Origin: Pseudopyrenochaeta lycopersici
Lineage: Eukaryota; Ascomycota; Dothideomycetes; Pleosporales; Pseudopyrenochaetaceae
NCBI GenBank assembly: GCA_003313425.1
Contig: NHZP01000051.1
Location: forward strand, 124,001 to 188,000
Direction of reading: 5' to 3'
DNA: 64,000 nucleotides
Shown piece after piece: positions 1-7,687 of the stretch. The position numbers and the translations under genes were made by a program. The first letter of the stretch is position 1. Each line of letters starts with the position of its first letter. The notes under the pieces are model-generated. The model worked only from the letters and a program-made list of their open reading frames with translations, had not been told where the DNA came from and searched no databases.

Positions 1-681
1 TAGGCAATTTTACTGAGGAACGAGCGAGTCACGCTTTGACTGTTGCACAGTCTGAGCACTCTGTGCCGCCATCAACTGTCGCATCTCTTCTAAATTTACT
101 AGATCAAGCAACTCCAGTCATCGAGAGCGCTGTTCAACTAATAAATAATTCTATTCCACTCGTCCTCCACTCGTCTTTCACTCATGCCTCTCCAATTCCT
201 CAGCACCTCCCCCAGTTCACAGCTACAATGAGGAGGCTTGAGTGTACGCTTGATTATCACCCTGGCGCCGGGACAATTCAAGGTTTGACAGCGGCAAAGT
301 GTGGGCCGAGTCTCTGGATCCTGGGTGAGTATCTACTAGGCGTTCGTGCTCCGCAGCACTCTGTCGCTTCCCGAGCGGTTCCCATCCGCCTTCGACCAGA
401 ACCAAGCGGTTTCGCACGGCATTTATAGTGAAGATGATGTTGGCCAAGTGTGCGTCGATCAAACGGAACTGATCTATTATGCTCTATTCACAGGGGGGTC
501 AGCCTGGGTGCTAAAGCTCGTCGTGATCAACCTTACCTCTGTGCAGTCCCTTCGAGGGAGGATTTTGGAAGTCATGCTGGTTAAGGCCTGCTGAATAGAG
601 GGGCGAAAAGGATATTGTTAGAGTGATAGAATATAAGATAGATTAAGTAACAATTTGAGCAACGGGCACTTCCTTCCACTA
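1..681. other. Left-edge stretch with no recognised gene
   Basis: Open frames of 80-130 codons exist on both strands (for example + strand 36-428 and 346-594), but none carries a motif I recognise and they overlap each other. A GTGAGT-like donor near 324 is compatible with the end of a spliced gene entering from the left, which cannot be judged without the flank. The stretch ends at the TA that flanks the first MITE. Confidence 0.4.
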
Positions 682-683
682 TA

Positions 684-911
684 CAGTGCTTAGCGAATGC
701 GGCTTCACCTTTACAGGCAGCAAGACCAACTGGAGCCGATCTGCCAACAAGGGTGTGGCTCTAGTACTGTTGATTGCTGACCAATGATATCGTTTGATAA
801 ATGCTGATGGTTAGCGCTTAGCCACGTACGGAAGGTGGGGCTATAAGCAGATCGGCACGAAACGGTGTTGCAGCTTTTTGCAAGGGGTGAAGCCGCATTC
901 GCTAGCGACTG
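684..911. mobile_element. pogo/Fot1-like MITE, copy A
   Basis: A non-coding element of about 228 bp with terminal inverted repeats. The left end starts CAGTGCTTAGCGAATGCGGC and continues CTTCACC. The right end, reverse-complemented, starts CAGTCGCTAGCGAATGCGGC and continues CTTCACC. Each end is flanked by TA (682-683 and 912-913), the target duplication of the Tc1/mariner/pogo superfamily. A second copy (57954-58188) has the same interior. No transposase lies inside, so it must move in trans if at all. The right end is duplicated immediately downstream. Confidence 0.8.
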
Positions 912-977
912 TAATAACGGAGATTCGCTAGCGACTGTAATAACGGAAGGGTGAAGCCGCATTCGCTAGGGACTGTA
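897..977 (+). repeat. Duplicated MITE end at the LINE 5' junction
   Basis: A 26-bp unit starting ATTCGCTAGCGACTG occurs twice in tandem (897-922 and 923-948). It is followed by a third, diverged copy of the MITE terminus (about 949-977, with CTAGGGACTGTA). The LINE 5' region follows directly. The units contain GACTGTAATAACG, which also occurs right after the LINE 3' end. This suggests that target-site duplication and template switching during LINE integration built the cluster. Confidence 0.7.
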
Positions 978-1068
978 TGCCCTCATATTGTGACCCGGAG
1001 GGCTCGACAACTGAAGCGATTATCAGAGACTGTAATTGAATACGACTCCGACTCTTAGAGGAAGGCTG

Positions 1069-2334
1069 ATGGCTGACCCGGCCATTGGGGAGCTCCTTAG
1101 CTCCCCTATTGGCTCCCCACAAGCCACGTGTCCAACTCCACAATGGAGCACACCACCACTCTCAGAATTCAGGCGAGTTACAAGATCACTTAAAAGACGC
1201 AGGAACGACATAACTACTTTCACAGGCACGAAGAAGACGCCCAGCTTCGAGTTCACAGGCGGAGGCGAAGGAAAGGGCACAAACTTAGATGAGGTTGCGT
1301 GGCTTGTCGCGAATCTCAAAGAGACTATATCACAGCAAAATGACATTATTCAAGACATCAGAAACAACCTCACTGAGCTTAAGTCTGAGCAACTAAACTT
1401 GAAGACCCAAAACGCAGAGCTCCTTGAAGAGATCCGGTGCCTCCGAACGCAACTAAGCACCCACTCGGCTTCGGCACCACTAACACGATCATGGGCGACG
1501 ATAGCGGGAGGTGGAAGCACGACAGAACCAAATGTAGACCTCACAAGAACTGTAAATACTAACAATCTAGATAGAGAACGGAACTGCATTCGAATCAGCA
1601 CGCAACGGAAATCAAGCACCGACAGCGACAACACAGCCTTCACAAGATACCTATCTACAGGCTCAGCCAACACCCACATTCGAAGCGCGCTCCTGAACTC
1701 CAGCACTACGGAAGACGTACAAGTGGCAGGGGTTGGGACAACCAAAACAGGGTACGTGATCCGATTCAAGGATCAGCGATCTGCGGAAACAGCAAGGAAC
1801 AACACGGAATGGCTTGAGAAATTAGGAAATGGCACGAAACTGGTCAAACCGCGTTTCGGGGTCGTGGTCCACCGCACCCCAACCGAGGATTTCTGGTTAC
1901 CGGAGAACGAGACACAAGGCATCCAGAAAATCATGGAGGAGAATGATATGACGACCAAGGGCTACAACATACAGGAAATTGCATGGCTCAAGAGCAAGGG
2001 GAAAGAGCTGGGAAGATCAGCTTCGCTGGGGATATGGTTCGACACAGCCGAAGCAGCAGAATGGGTAATCAACAATGGACTACTAGTCGGCCAGCGATAC
2101 ATCGGCAGCATCGAGCCGTACCAGATCAAAAAGAAGCGATGCCACAGATGCCAAGCCTTCGGCCACCTAGCGTGGTCCTGCAAAGAACGAATGAGGTGTG
2201 GTTTCTGTGCTGGACAACATGACCGCCGAGACTGCCCACCGGATGCGACAGCAAGCTGTGTTGACTGCAACGGGGCCCACCCGACAGGGGATAGAGAATG
2301 CAGGGGACAAGCTACATCCAATGCAACACAATGA
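1069..2334 (+). CDS. LINE ORF1 protein (Gag-like, zinc knuckles)
   Basis: A 421-residue protein. I chose the ATG at 1069 because the frame upstream offers only a TTG. The N-terminal third has an acidic/Gln-rich heptad-like stretch (about residues 85-145) suited to a coiled coil. The C-terminus has three consecutive Cys/His knuckles: CX2CX4HX4C, then CX2CX3HX4C, then CX2CX3HX6C, spanning about residues 360-415. ORF1 proteins of Tad1/I-type LINEs bind the element RNA and form ribonucleoprotein particles. The stop TGA overlaps the ORF2 start codon as ATGA (2331-2334), which suggests ORF2 is made by termination-reinitiation. No internal stop or frameshift was seen. Confidence 0.85.
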   Translation: MADPAIGELLSSPIGSPQATCPTPQWSTPPLSEFRRVTRSLKRRRNDITTFTGTKKTPSFEFTGGGEGKGTNLDEVAWLVANLKETISQQNDIIQDIRNNLTELKSEQLNLKTQNAELLEEIRCLRTQLSTHSASAPLTRSWATIAGGGSTTEPNVDLTRTVNTNNLDRERNCIRISTQRKSSTDSDNTAFTRYLSTGSANTHIRSALLNSSTTEDVQVAGVGTTKTGYVIRFKDQRSAETARNNTEWLEKLGNGTKLVKPRFGVVVHRTPTEDFWLPENETQGIQKIMEENDMTTKGYNIQEIAWLKSKGKELGRSASLGIWFDTAEAAEWVINNGLLVGQRYIGSIEPYQIKKKRCHRCQAFGHLAWSCKERMRCGFCAGQHDRRDCPPDATASCVDCNGAHPTGDRECRGQATSNATQ

Positions 2335-2455
2335 AAAGGGAAAATCTTCGGATACTACAGCTGAACATTATGAGATCACGAGCGGCTATGGAAGCGCTCA
2401 TCAACGACCACAAAACCCAAGACATCGACATCCTCCTTATTCAAGAGCCACCAGT

Positions 2456-2628
2456 TGTAACGGGCTAGGCCAGTGCTCGAGGCTGCGCCGTCGTGCACGG
2501 ATATACGGCTCGTGCACGGAAAACTTTGTACCTCGCGTGGCACCCAATTCTCCTCTTTTCTTCCTATCTTGGTTGTAGATAGCATCTGGACTAGATAGCT
2601 GGAATCCAGTTACTAGAGACCGCTCACA
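2456..2628 (+). repeat. Gypsy 5' LTR
   Basis: 173 bp, starting TGTAACGGGCTAGGCC and ending CGCTCACA, preceded by the target duplication CCAGT. Base for base it reads the same as the 3' LTR. The transcription start is probably near 2566, inferred from the self-priming complementarity. I saw no clear TATA box just upstream of it. Confidence 0.95.
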
Positions 2629-2640
2629 TACAACCAAGAT
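2566..2640 (+). promoter_or_regulatory. Self-priming primer-binding signal
   Basis: The 12 bases directly after the 5' LTR (2629-2640, TACAACCAAGAT) are the exact reverse complement of 12 bases inside the LTR (2566-2577, ATCTTGGTTGTA), and the match stops at both ends. In Tf1 and relatives the first bases of the transcript anneal to the site next to the 5' LTR, are cleaved and prime minus-strand synthesis, so no tRNA is used. The same geometry here suggests self-priming and places the start of R at or near 2566. Confidence 0.8.
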
Positions 2641-2672
2641 CTCGCAGCTGACGAGGACACTGAAAAAGCATT

Positions 2673-3827
2673 ATGCAGGACCCTACCGAAGAAGTCAATA
2701 TGCGGCTTAATAACATGGACCAACTAGTCCAGCAGTTGTTCGCCAAACTCGACGATATAAGCATCCGATTGGAAACGCAGTTACAGCAGCCATCTAATAC
2801 GCCTGAACTTACACCACGCGCCACTGCCGCCCCAACGCCGTCGCCCGAACCTACCCCGGTAACTGTGAAGTCACGCCTTCCCCACCCTCCAATGTTCAGC
2901 GGCAACAAATCACAATGGCGAGGATGGAAGCTAGAGATGGAAGCTAAGATTGAAGAAGATGCGCGAGCTATAGGGAGCTCGAAGGCTCAACTACGCTATA
3001 TCTATGCACGCCTTGAAGGAACAGCAAAAATCAACGTTACTACATACTACGAGATGGCAAACAAACAAGAGTCTCCAAATCCTCGCGAACTTCTTCACCG
3101 TCTTGACCTCCTCTACGGTGAGCGCAACCGGAAAGAAAAAGCAATCCAGAATCTACATTCCATTCGCCAGAAAGAAGACGAGACCTTCATATCCTTCTAC
3201 CCCCGGTTCGAAAGGGAGATAGCCAACGCTGACGCAGAGGGATGGGACGACGTCGCTAAGACATCCTATCTGCGCAACGCGCTCAACAACAAGATGAGAG
3301 ACAAGCTAGTAGGTACATCAGGAGGCGACAACCATACATATATGGGATTTGTCCAAAAGTGCGCAAACCTAAGTAACGACATGGAGCTATATGGCCAGTG
3401 GACGAAGAAGAGAAGCGTTATCAGAGACGCCCAAGTACCTACGTTGCCAACAACTACTAGTAGCAAGGCCGCCATGCAATTCAACCGCGAAGACATGATG
3501 GAATGGGAACCAACACCACCTACTCCAACCCAAGTGAACACTGTCCGCCTCCGCGACAAAGGCAACGTAAACGGATACCCTTCAAAGCGTCCGGAAGACC
3601 AAGAGCTACTTGGGAAACGAGCAAAGTGGGTTGGCCAGGAAGAGATTGACGCTCGACGCCGTGAAGGGCGTTGCCTTCGATGCGGCCGCAGCCGGTGCCG
3701 AATAGTAACATGCCCGCTAGCAGCCGCTATCCGACCAATGTACACCAGCGTCAAAGCCGCGTTAAGCGCCGCGGTTACAAGCGCTGCTATTGAAGACGAG
3801 CTAGACGAAGCTGACAAAGAGCAATAG
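2673..3827 (+). CDS. gag: Gypsy Gag
   Basis: A 384-residue capsid/nucleocapsid protein starting at the ATG at 2673, 44 bp after the 5' LTR. The N-terminus has heptad-like spacing, followed by a Pro/Thr-rich linker (about residues 45-70) and a retrotransposon-gag region with the W..W...M/EA.I..D pattern (about 85-235). Near residues 330-345 is CX2CX4CX4C, a zinc-knuckle spacing in which the usual His is Cys. The frame ends CAA TAG GAC and continues open in the same frame into pol, so a Gag-Pol fusion would need only readthrough of that amber codon. Confidence 0.9.
   Translation: MQDPTEEVNMRLNNMDQLVQQLFAKLDDISIRLETQLQQPSNTPELTPRATAAPTPSPEPTPVTVKSRLPHPPMFSGNKSQWRGWKLEMEAKIEEDARAIGSSKAQLRYIYARLEGTAKINVTTYYEMANKQESPNPRELLHRLDLLYGERNRKEKAIQNLHSIRQKEDETFISFYPRFEREIANADAEGWDDVAKTSYLRNALNNKMRDKLVGTSGGDNHTYMGFVQKCANLSNDMELYGQWTKKRSVIRDAQVPTLPTTTSSKAAMQFNREDMMEWEPTPPTPTQVNTVRLRDKGNVNGYPSKRPEDQELLGKRAKWVGQEEIDARRREGRCLRCGRSRCRIVTCPLAAAIRPMYTSVKAALSAAVTSAAIEDELDEADKEQ
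3825..3827 (+). promoter_or_regulatory. Candidate amber readthrough codon between gag and pol
   Basis: gag (from 2673) and pol share one frame and are separated by a single TAG in the context CAA TAG GAC TAC. A CAA before UAG is common at programmed readthrough sites in RNA viruses, and in-frame UAG suppression is how gammaretroviruses make Gag-Pol. I could not test for a downstream pseudoknot. Reinitiation at 3876 is the alternative. Confidence 0.6.
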
Positions 3828-6800
3828 GACTACGTGGCAGCTCAGAGAGAATGGAAAGAGGAAGGAAGAGCAAAGATGGACGGTGACCCCTTTTTAGTGG
3901 ACGTTAGACTTAATGGAACTGACTTCGTTACCGGTCTCGTAGACTCAGGCTGCCTTTGCTACTCCGCTATAAGTGAACGACTCTTTCAATCTCTGAGATT
4001 GCCATCGTTGAAGATAGCACCGCGCCGGTTAGAAGGAGCCGCAGGGAAGAACGCAGAATCAACGACAATCCTGAACACTATCACCTACGCCTCAATCGAT
4101 ATAGATGGACACCAGCAGGAGCGCATCTTCTTTTACGTAGTCCCTGGCCTCACGTACGACCTAATCCTCGGAAACCCATGGCTAGAAGATGCTGATGTCA
4201 CTATCTCTACAAGACGGGGCTGCTTGGACATCGGCGTGTCTGGCATCCGCGTTTGGAACCGCAAGAAGACGTTGCGCAGGCCGCCCCAGTTCAAGGCCGC
4301 ACAACTTATAGCTAGTGCGTTTCTGGCTGAAGTAAGAAGAAATCGTAGGAAGAACCGACAGGAAGGTATCAATCTTGATACAGGAGTATACGCTGTCTCG
4401 ATCGCAGATATCGAGAAAGCTCTGAAGCCACGCAAACGATCGGACCCTAAGGTCAAACTGCCACCTCATTACCAGAAGTGGTTGAAGGCTTTTGATCAGC
4501 ACCTAGCGGAGAAGCTACCACCTCACAGGGAGGGTGTCGATCTGCACATTGAGATTGAGAAAGACCAGAACGGATCTGAAAAAACGATTCCTTGGGGACC
4601 TCTCTACGGCATGGGCCGAGAAGAACTGCTCGTATTAAGGAAGACTCTCACTGAGCTGTTAGATAAAGAGTTCATTCGAGCCAGCAACTCGCCGGCTGCC
4701 GCGCCAGTGTTAATGGTCAAAAAGCCCGGAGGAGGAGTCCGATTCTGCGTAGACTATCGTGGCCTGAACAACATCACTAAGAAGGACCGCTACCCACTCC
4801 CGTTGTTCACTGAAACATTGAGAAACGTAGCGAAGGCGCGATGGTTCACGAAGCTTGACGTCATTGCAGCATTCCACAAGATACGACTAGCGAAAGGAGA
4901 AGAATGGAAAACAGCCTTCCGGACGAGATACGGATTGTTCGAATGGCGCGTAGTTCCTTTTGGATTAACAGGAGCACCCGCTGCCTTTCAGCGGTATATA
5001 AATAGTGTTCTGCAGGATTACTTGGACGACTTTGTATCTGCATACATCGACGACATCCTGATTTACTCCTCAGGGTCCCTCCAAGACCACCGGCAGAAGG
5101 TTGGAAGAGTCCTTCAACGTCTGATGGACGCCGGACTCCAGATTGATATTGACAAGTGTGAGTTCGAAACTAAGAGAGTCAAATACCTTGGATACATTAT
5201 TGAGGCAGAAGTCGGAATACGAGTTGACCCCGACAAGATTGCCGCCATACGTGATTGGGCCACGCCATCGTCCGTGAAGGCCGTACGAGGGTTTATTGGA
5301 TTCGCCAACTTTTACCGAGTTTTTATACCAGAGTTCTCCGATATCGCTGAACCCCTCACTAATCTAACAAGAAAGGACGTCCCCTTCCGATGGGACGAAG
5401 CGTGTCAAGAAGCATTTGAGAAGATCAAAGAGCTCCTTATCACAGCACCAATATTGGCTCATTTTGATCCAGAAAAGGAGACCTTGTTGGAAGCAGATTC
5501 GTCTGGACACGCTACTGGTGGCTTACTCTTACAGAAGGACAAGAACAGCAATTGGCAACCTGTTGCTTATTATTCTAAGAAGCACTCAGCGACAGAAGCT
5601 AATTACCCAATCCACGATAAGGAGCTCCTTGCTATCGTCCGTTGTTTGGAAGCCTGGGAGCCAGAGTTGCACATGGTTAAGCACTTCACTATCTTAACTG
5701 ATCACAAGAACCTGAAATACTTTTACACTGAGAGACAACTATCAGAGAGACAAGTGCGCTGGTCAGAATTCCTCTCAAGGTTCAACTTCACCCTCGAATG
5801 GAAGCCCGGGAAGATGATGGGAAAGCCTGACGCATTGTCACGACGAGAACAGGACCTGCCCGCCAACTATGACGACGAACGCCTCCGATCTCGGTTCAAA
5901 CGGCTCTTTCAGAATAAGCACCTCAGGAACACTCAAGTCCTATCTCTCGCCTCATCACTAACCAATATCGATTTTGCGAAGAGTGTACGACTGTTCGAAG
6001 ATGACCAAATGCAAGAACTATGGCATAAGAGTCGACAGCAGGACAAACTCTACCGAGAGCTCACTACCCTGGTAATACGCAAAGAGAGAAACCTTCCAGT
6101 AGATCTGCAGAAAGAGAAATCCGTAAGCATGGCGGAATGCTCCGTGGACGAGAGAGGCTTGCTACGATTTCGAGGAAGGATCTGGATTCCAAATTGCGAA
6201 CCACTACGCACCCAGATCATTCAAAATATCCACGACTCGCATATTACTGGACACCCTGGGAGAGATCTCACCTACGCAATCCTATCAAGGCAGTTCTTTT
6301 GGTCGGGTGCTGCGAGTGACGTGCGACAATTTGTTCGAAACTGCGAAGTGTGCGGGAGAAACACTATATGGAGGGAGACGAAGAAGGGCCTCCTCAAGCC
6401 AATGCCAATACCTGAACGTATCTGGGGGGAAATCTCCATCGACTTTATCACGGACTTGCCGCTATCAGGGCGAGACAATGCTCCAAGCTGCATGGTTCTG
6501 ACAGATCGGCTTACAAAAGGAGTAGAACTAGAGAGTATGCACGATCTCTCCGCTGAAGCAGTCGCACAAAGGCTCTTTGAACGCCACTACCCAATTCATG
6601 GCATCCCTACTGCAATCACGAGCGATAGAGGCCCTCAATTTGTCAGCGATCTATGGAGATATTTTTGCAGACTCTTAAATATCGAGCAACGACTATCAAC
6701 TGCTTATCACCCACAAACTGATGGTGCTACTGAACGGATGAACCAAGAGATTGAGAAGATGATTCGCATTTGGGCAACCTACACGCAGGAGAACTGGTCA

Positions 6801-7514
6801 ACACTCCTGCCTATTATTATGGGAGCGATCAACAACCGAGAGGCATCATCTACAGGACTAAGCCCTTTTTTCTTTATGCACGGATACCATAACGAGCCAA
6901 TACAGCTTGTTGAAGAGCGCACAATCCAGGACCGAACAAAGAAGGATGGCGAAGTACTAGCAGAAGATTTCCTTAAAAGACTTCAAGACGCAACAGAATG
7001 GGCCCAAGCTGCAATAGCTATGGCACAGGAGAAACAACAACACCAAGCTAACAGAACCCGAACAGCAGCACCGCAGTACAAGGAGGGAGACTGGGTATTC
7101 CTTAACCTGAGGAATGTAAAAACATCAAGACCCTCGAAGAAGCTAGACTGGTTGCATGGCAAGTACCGAGTTGTACGACAAGTTAGCTCCCACGCATATA
7201 AGCTTGACGTTCCTGGTAGGATACATCCCGTTTTCCACGTTGATGTACTACGGCCTGCACCAAACGATCCCCTCCCATCCCAGAAGACTGGGGACAGCCA
7301 ACCAGGGCCCTTACTTATTGACGGAGAGGAAGCCTGGCTAGTTGAGCGAATATTAGACGAAAGGGCTACAAGGCGGGGCCGAAGACACTTTAAAGAAGCA
7401 CGTGTGAAGTGGGTTGACTATGCGGACCCAACCTGGGAGCCAGTTGAGAATGTGCGTAAGACTGAGGCATGGAAGCTATGGACGAAGACGCGCAGAAAGG
7501 GAGGAGGGGGGTAA
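3828..7514 (+). CDS. pol: Gypsy Pol polyprotein (protease-RT-RNase H-integrase-chromodomain)
   Basis: About 1,228 residues, in the same frame as gag and entered most simply by reading through the UAG at 3825-3827. The first in-frame ATG after the stop is at 3876. Visible in order: protease with a VDSG active site (about 3939-3950); reverse transcriptase with FCVDYRGLN and YIDD (about 5043-5054); RNase H with EADSSG and DHKNLKYF; integrase with an HHCC zinc region (HDSHITGHPG...CEVCGRN, about 6232-6360) and a DDE core (SIDFITDLP, TSDRGPQF, and the Glu in DGATERMNQE); and a chromodomain with VERILDER and KWVDYADPTWEP (about 7335-7450). The stop TAA at 7512-7514 abuts the 3' LTR. No lesion was found. 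Confidence 0.93.
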   Translation, partial: DYVAAQREWKEEGRAKMDGDPFLVDVRLNGTDFVTGLVDSGCLCYSAISERLFQSLRLPSLKIAPRRLEGAAGKNAESTTILNTITYASIDIDGHQQERIFFYVVPGLTYDLILGNPWLEDADVTISTRRGCLDIGVSGIRVWNRKKTLRRPPQFKAAQLIASAFLAEVRRNRRKNRQEGINLDTGVYAVSIADIEKALKPRKRSDPKVKLPPHYQKWLKAFDQHLAEKLPPHREGVDLHIEIEKDQNGSEKTIPWGPLYGMGREELLVLRKTLTELLDKEFIRASNSPAAAPVLMVKKPGGGVRFCVDYRGLNNITKKDRYPLPLFTETLRNVAKARWFTKLDVIAAFHKIRLAKGEEWKTAFRTRYGLFEWRVVPFGLTGAPAAFQRYINSVLQDYLDDFVSAYIDDILIYSSGSLQDHRQKVGRVLQRLMDAGLQIDIDKCEFETKRVKYLGYIIEAEVGIRVDPDKIAAIRDWATPSSVKAVRGFIGFANFYRVFIPEFSDIAEPLTNLTRKDVPFRWDEACQEAFEKIKELLITAPILAHFDPEKETLLEADSSGHATGGLLLQKDKNSNWQPVAYYSKKHSATEANYPIHDKELLAIVRCLEAWEPELHMVKHFTILTDHKNLKYFYTERQLSERQVRWSEFLSRFNFTLEWKPGKMMGKPDALSRREQDLPANYDDERLRSRFKRLFQNKHLRNTQVLSLASSLTNIDFAKSVRLFEDDQMQELWHKSRQQDKLYRELTTLVIRKERNLPVDLQKEKSVSMAECSVDERGLLRFRGRIWIPNCEPLRTQIIQNIHDSHITGHPGRDLTYAILSRQFFWSGAASDVRQFVRNCEVCGRNTIWRETKKGLLKPMPIPERIWGEISIDFITDLPLSGRDNAPSCMVLTDRLTKGVELESMHDLSAEAVAQRLFERHYPIHGIPTAITSDRGPQFVSDLWRYFCRLLNIEQRLSTAYHPQTDGATERMNQEIEKMIRIWATYTQENWSTLLPIIMGAINNREASSTGLSPFFFMHGYHNEPIQLVEERTIQDRTKKDGEVLAEDFLKRLQDATEWAQAAIAMAQEKQQHQANRTRTAAPQYKEGDWVFLNLRNVKTSRPSKKLDWLHGKYRVVRQVSSHAYKLDVPGRIHPVFHVDVLRPAPNDPLPSQKTGDSQPGPLLIDGEEAWLVERILDERATRRGRRHFKEARVKWVDYADPTWEPVENVRKTEAWKLWTKTRRKGGGG
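7494..7511 (+). promoter_or_regulatory. Polypurine tract before the 3' LTR
   Basis: AGAAAGGGAGGAGGGGGG ends three bases before the 3' LTR; those three bases are the pol stop codon TAA. This is the expected plus-strand primer site for reverse transcription. It also encodes the Lys and Gly residues at the pol C-terminus. Confidence 0.85.
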
Positions 7515-7687
7515 TGTAACGGGCTAGGCCAGTGCTCGAGGCTGCGCCGTCGTGCACGGATATACGGCTCGTGCACGGAAAACTTTGTACCTCGCGTGGC
7601 ACCCAATTCTCCTCTTTTCTTCCTATCTTGGTTGTAGATAGCATCTGGACTAGATAGCTGGAATCCAGTTACTAGAGACCGCTCACA
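7515..7687 (+). repeat. Gypsy 3' LTR
   Basis: 173 bp reading the same as the 5' LTR, followed by the target duplication CCAGT (7688-7692). It starts directly after the pol stop codon. Confidence 0.95.

Larger units (their letters stand above)
2456..7687 (+). mobile_element. Complete Ty3/Gypsy chromovirus-type LTR retrotransposon (Tf1/sushi-like)
   Basis: A 5,232-bp element with two 173-bp LTRs (2456-2628 and 7515-7687) that read identically, TG...CA ends, and a perfect target duplication CCAGT at 2451-2455 and 7688-7692. Internally it has gag, then an in-frame UAG, then pol (protease, RT, RNase H, integrase, chromodomain), and a polypurine tract touching the 3' LTR. Identical LTRs and intact ORFs indicate a very recent, potentially active insertion. 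The chromodomain after the integrase defines chromoviruses, and the apparent self-primer points to the Tf1/sushi group. A diverged solo LTR of the same family lies at 21382-21539. Confidence 0.95.

Noticed and set aside
223..594. Overlapping frames near the left edge as genes
   Set aside because: They overlap on both strands, have no motif, and cannot be judged without the left flank.
4133..4502. Minus-strand frames inside pol and the LINE ORFs
   Set aside because: They are shadows of long, motif-bearing plus-strand frames.
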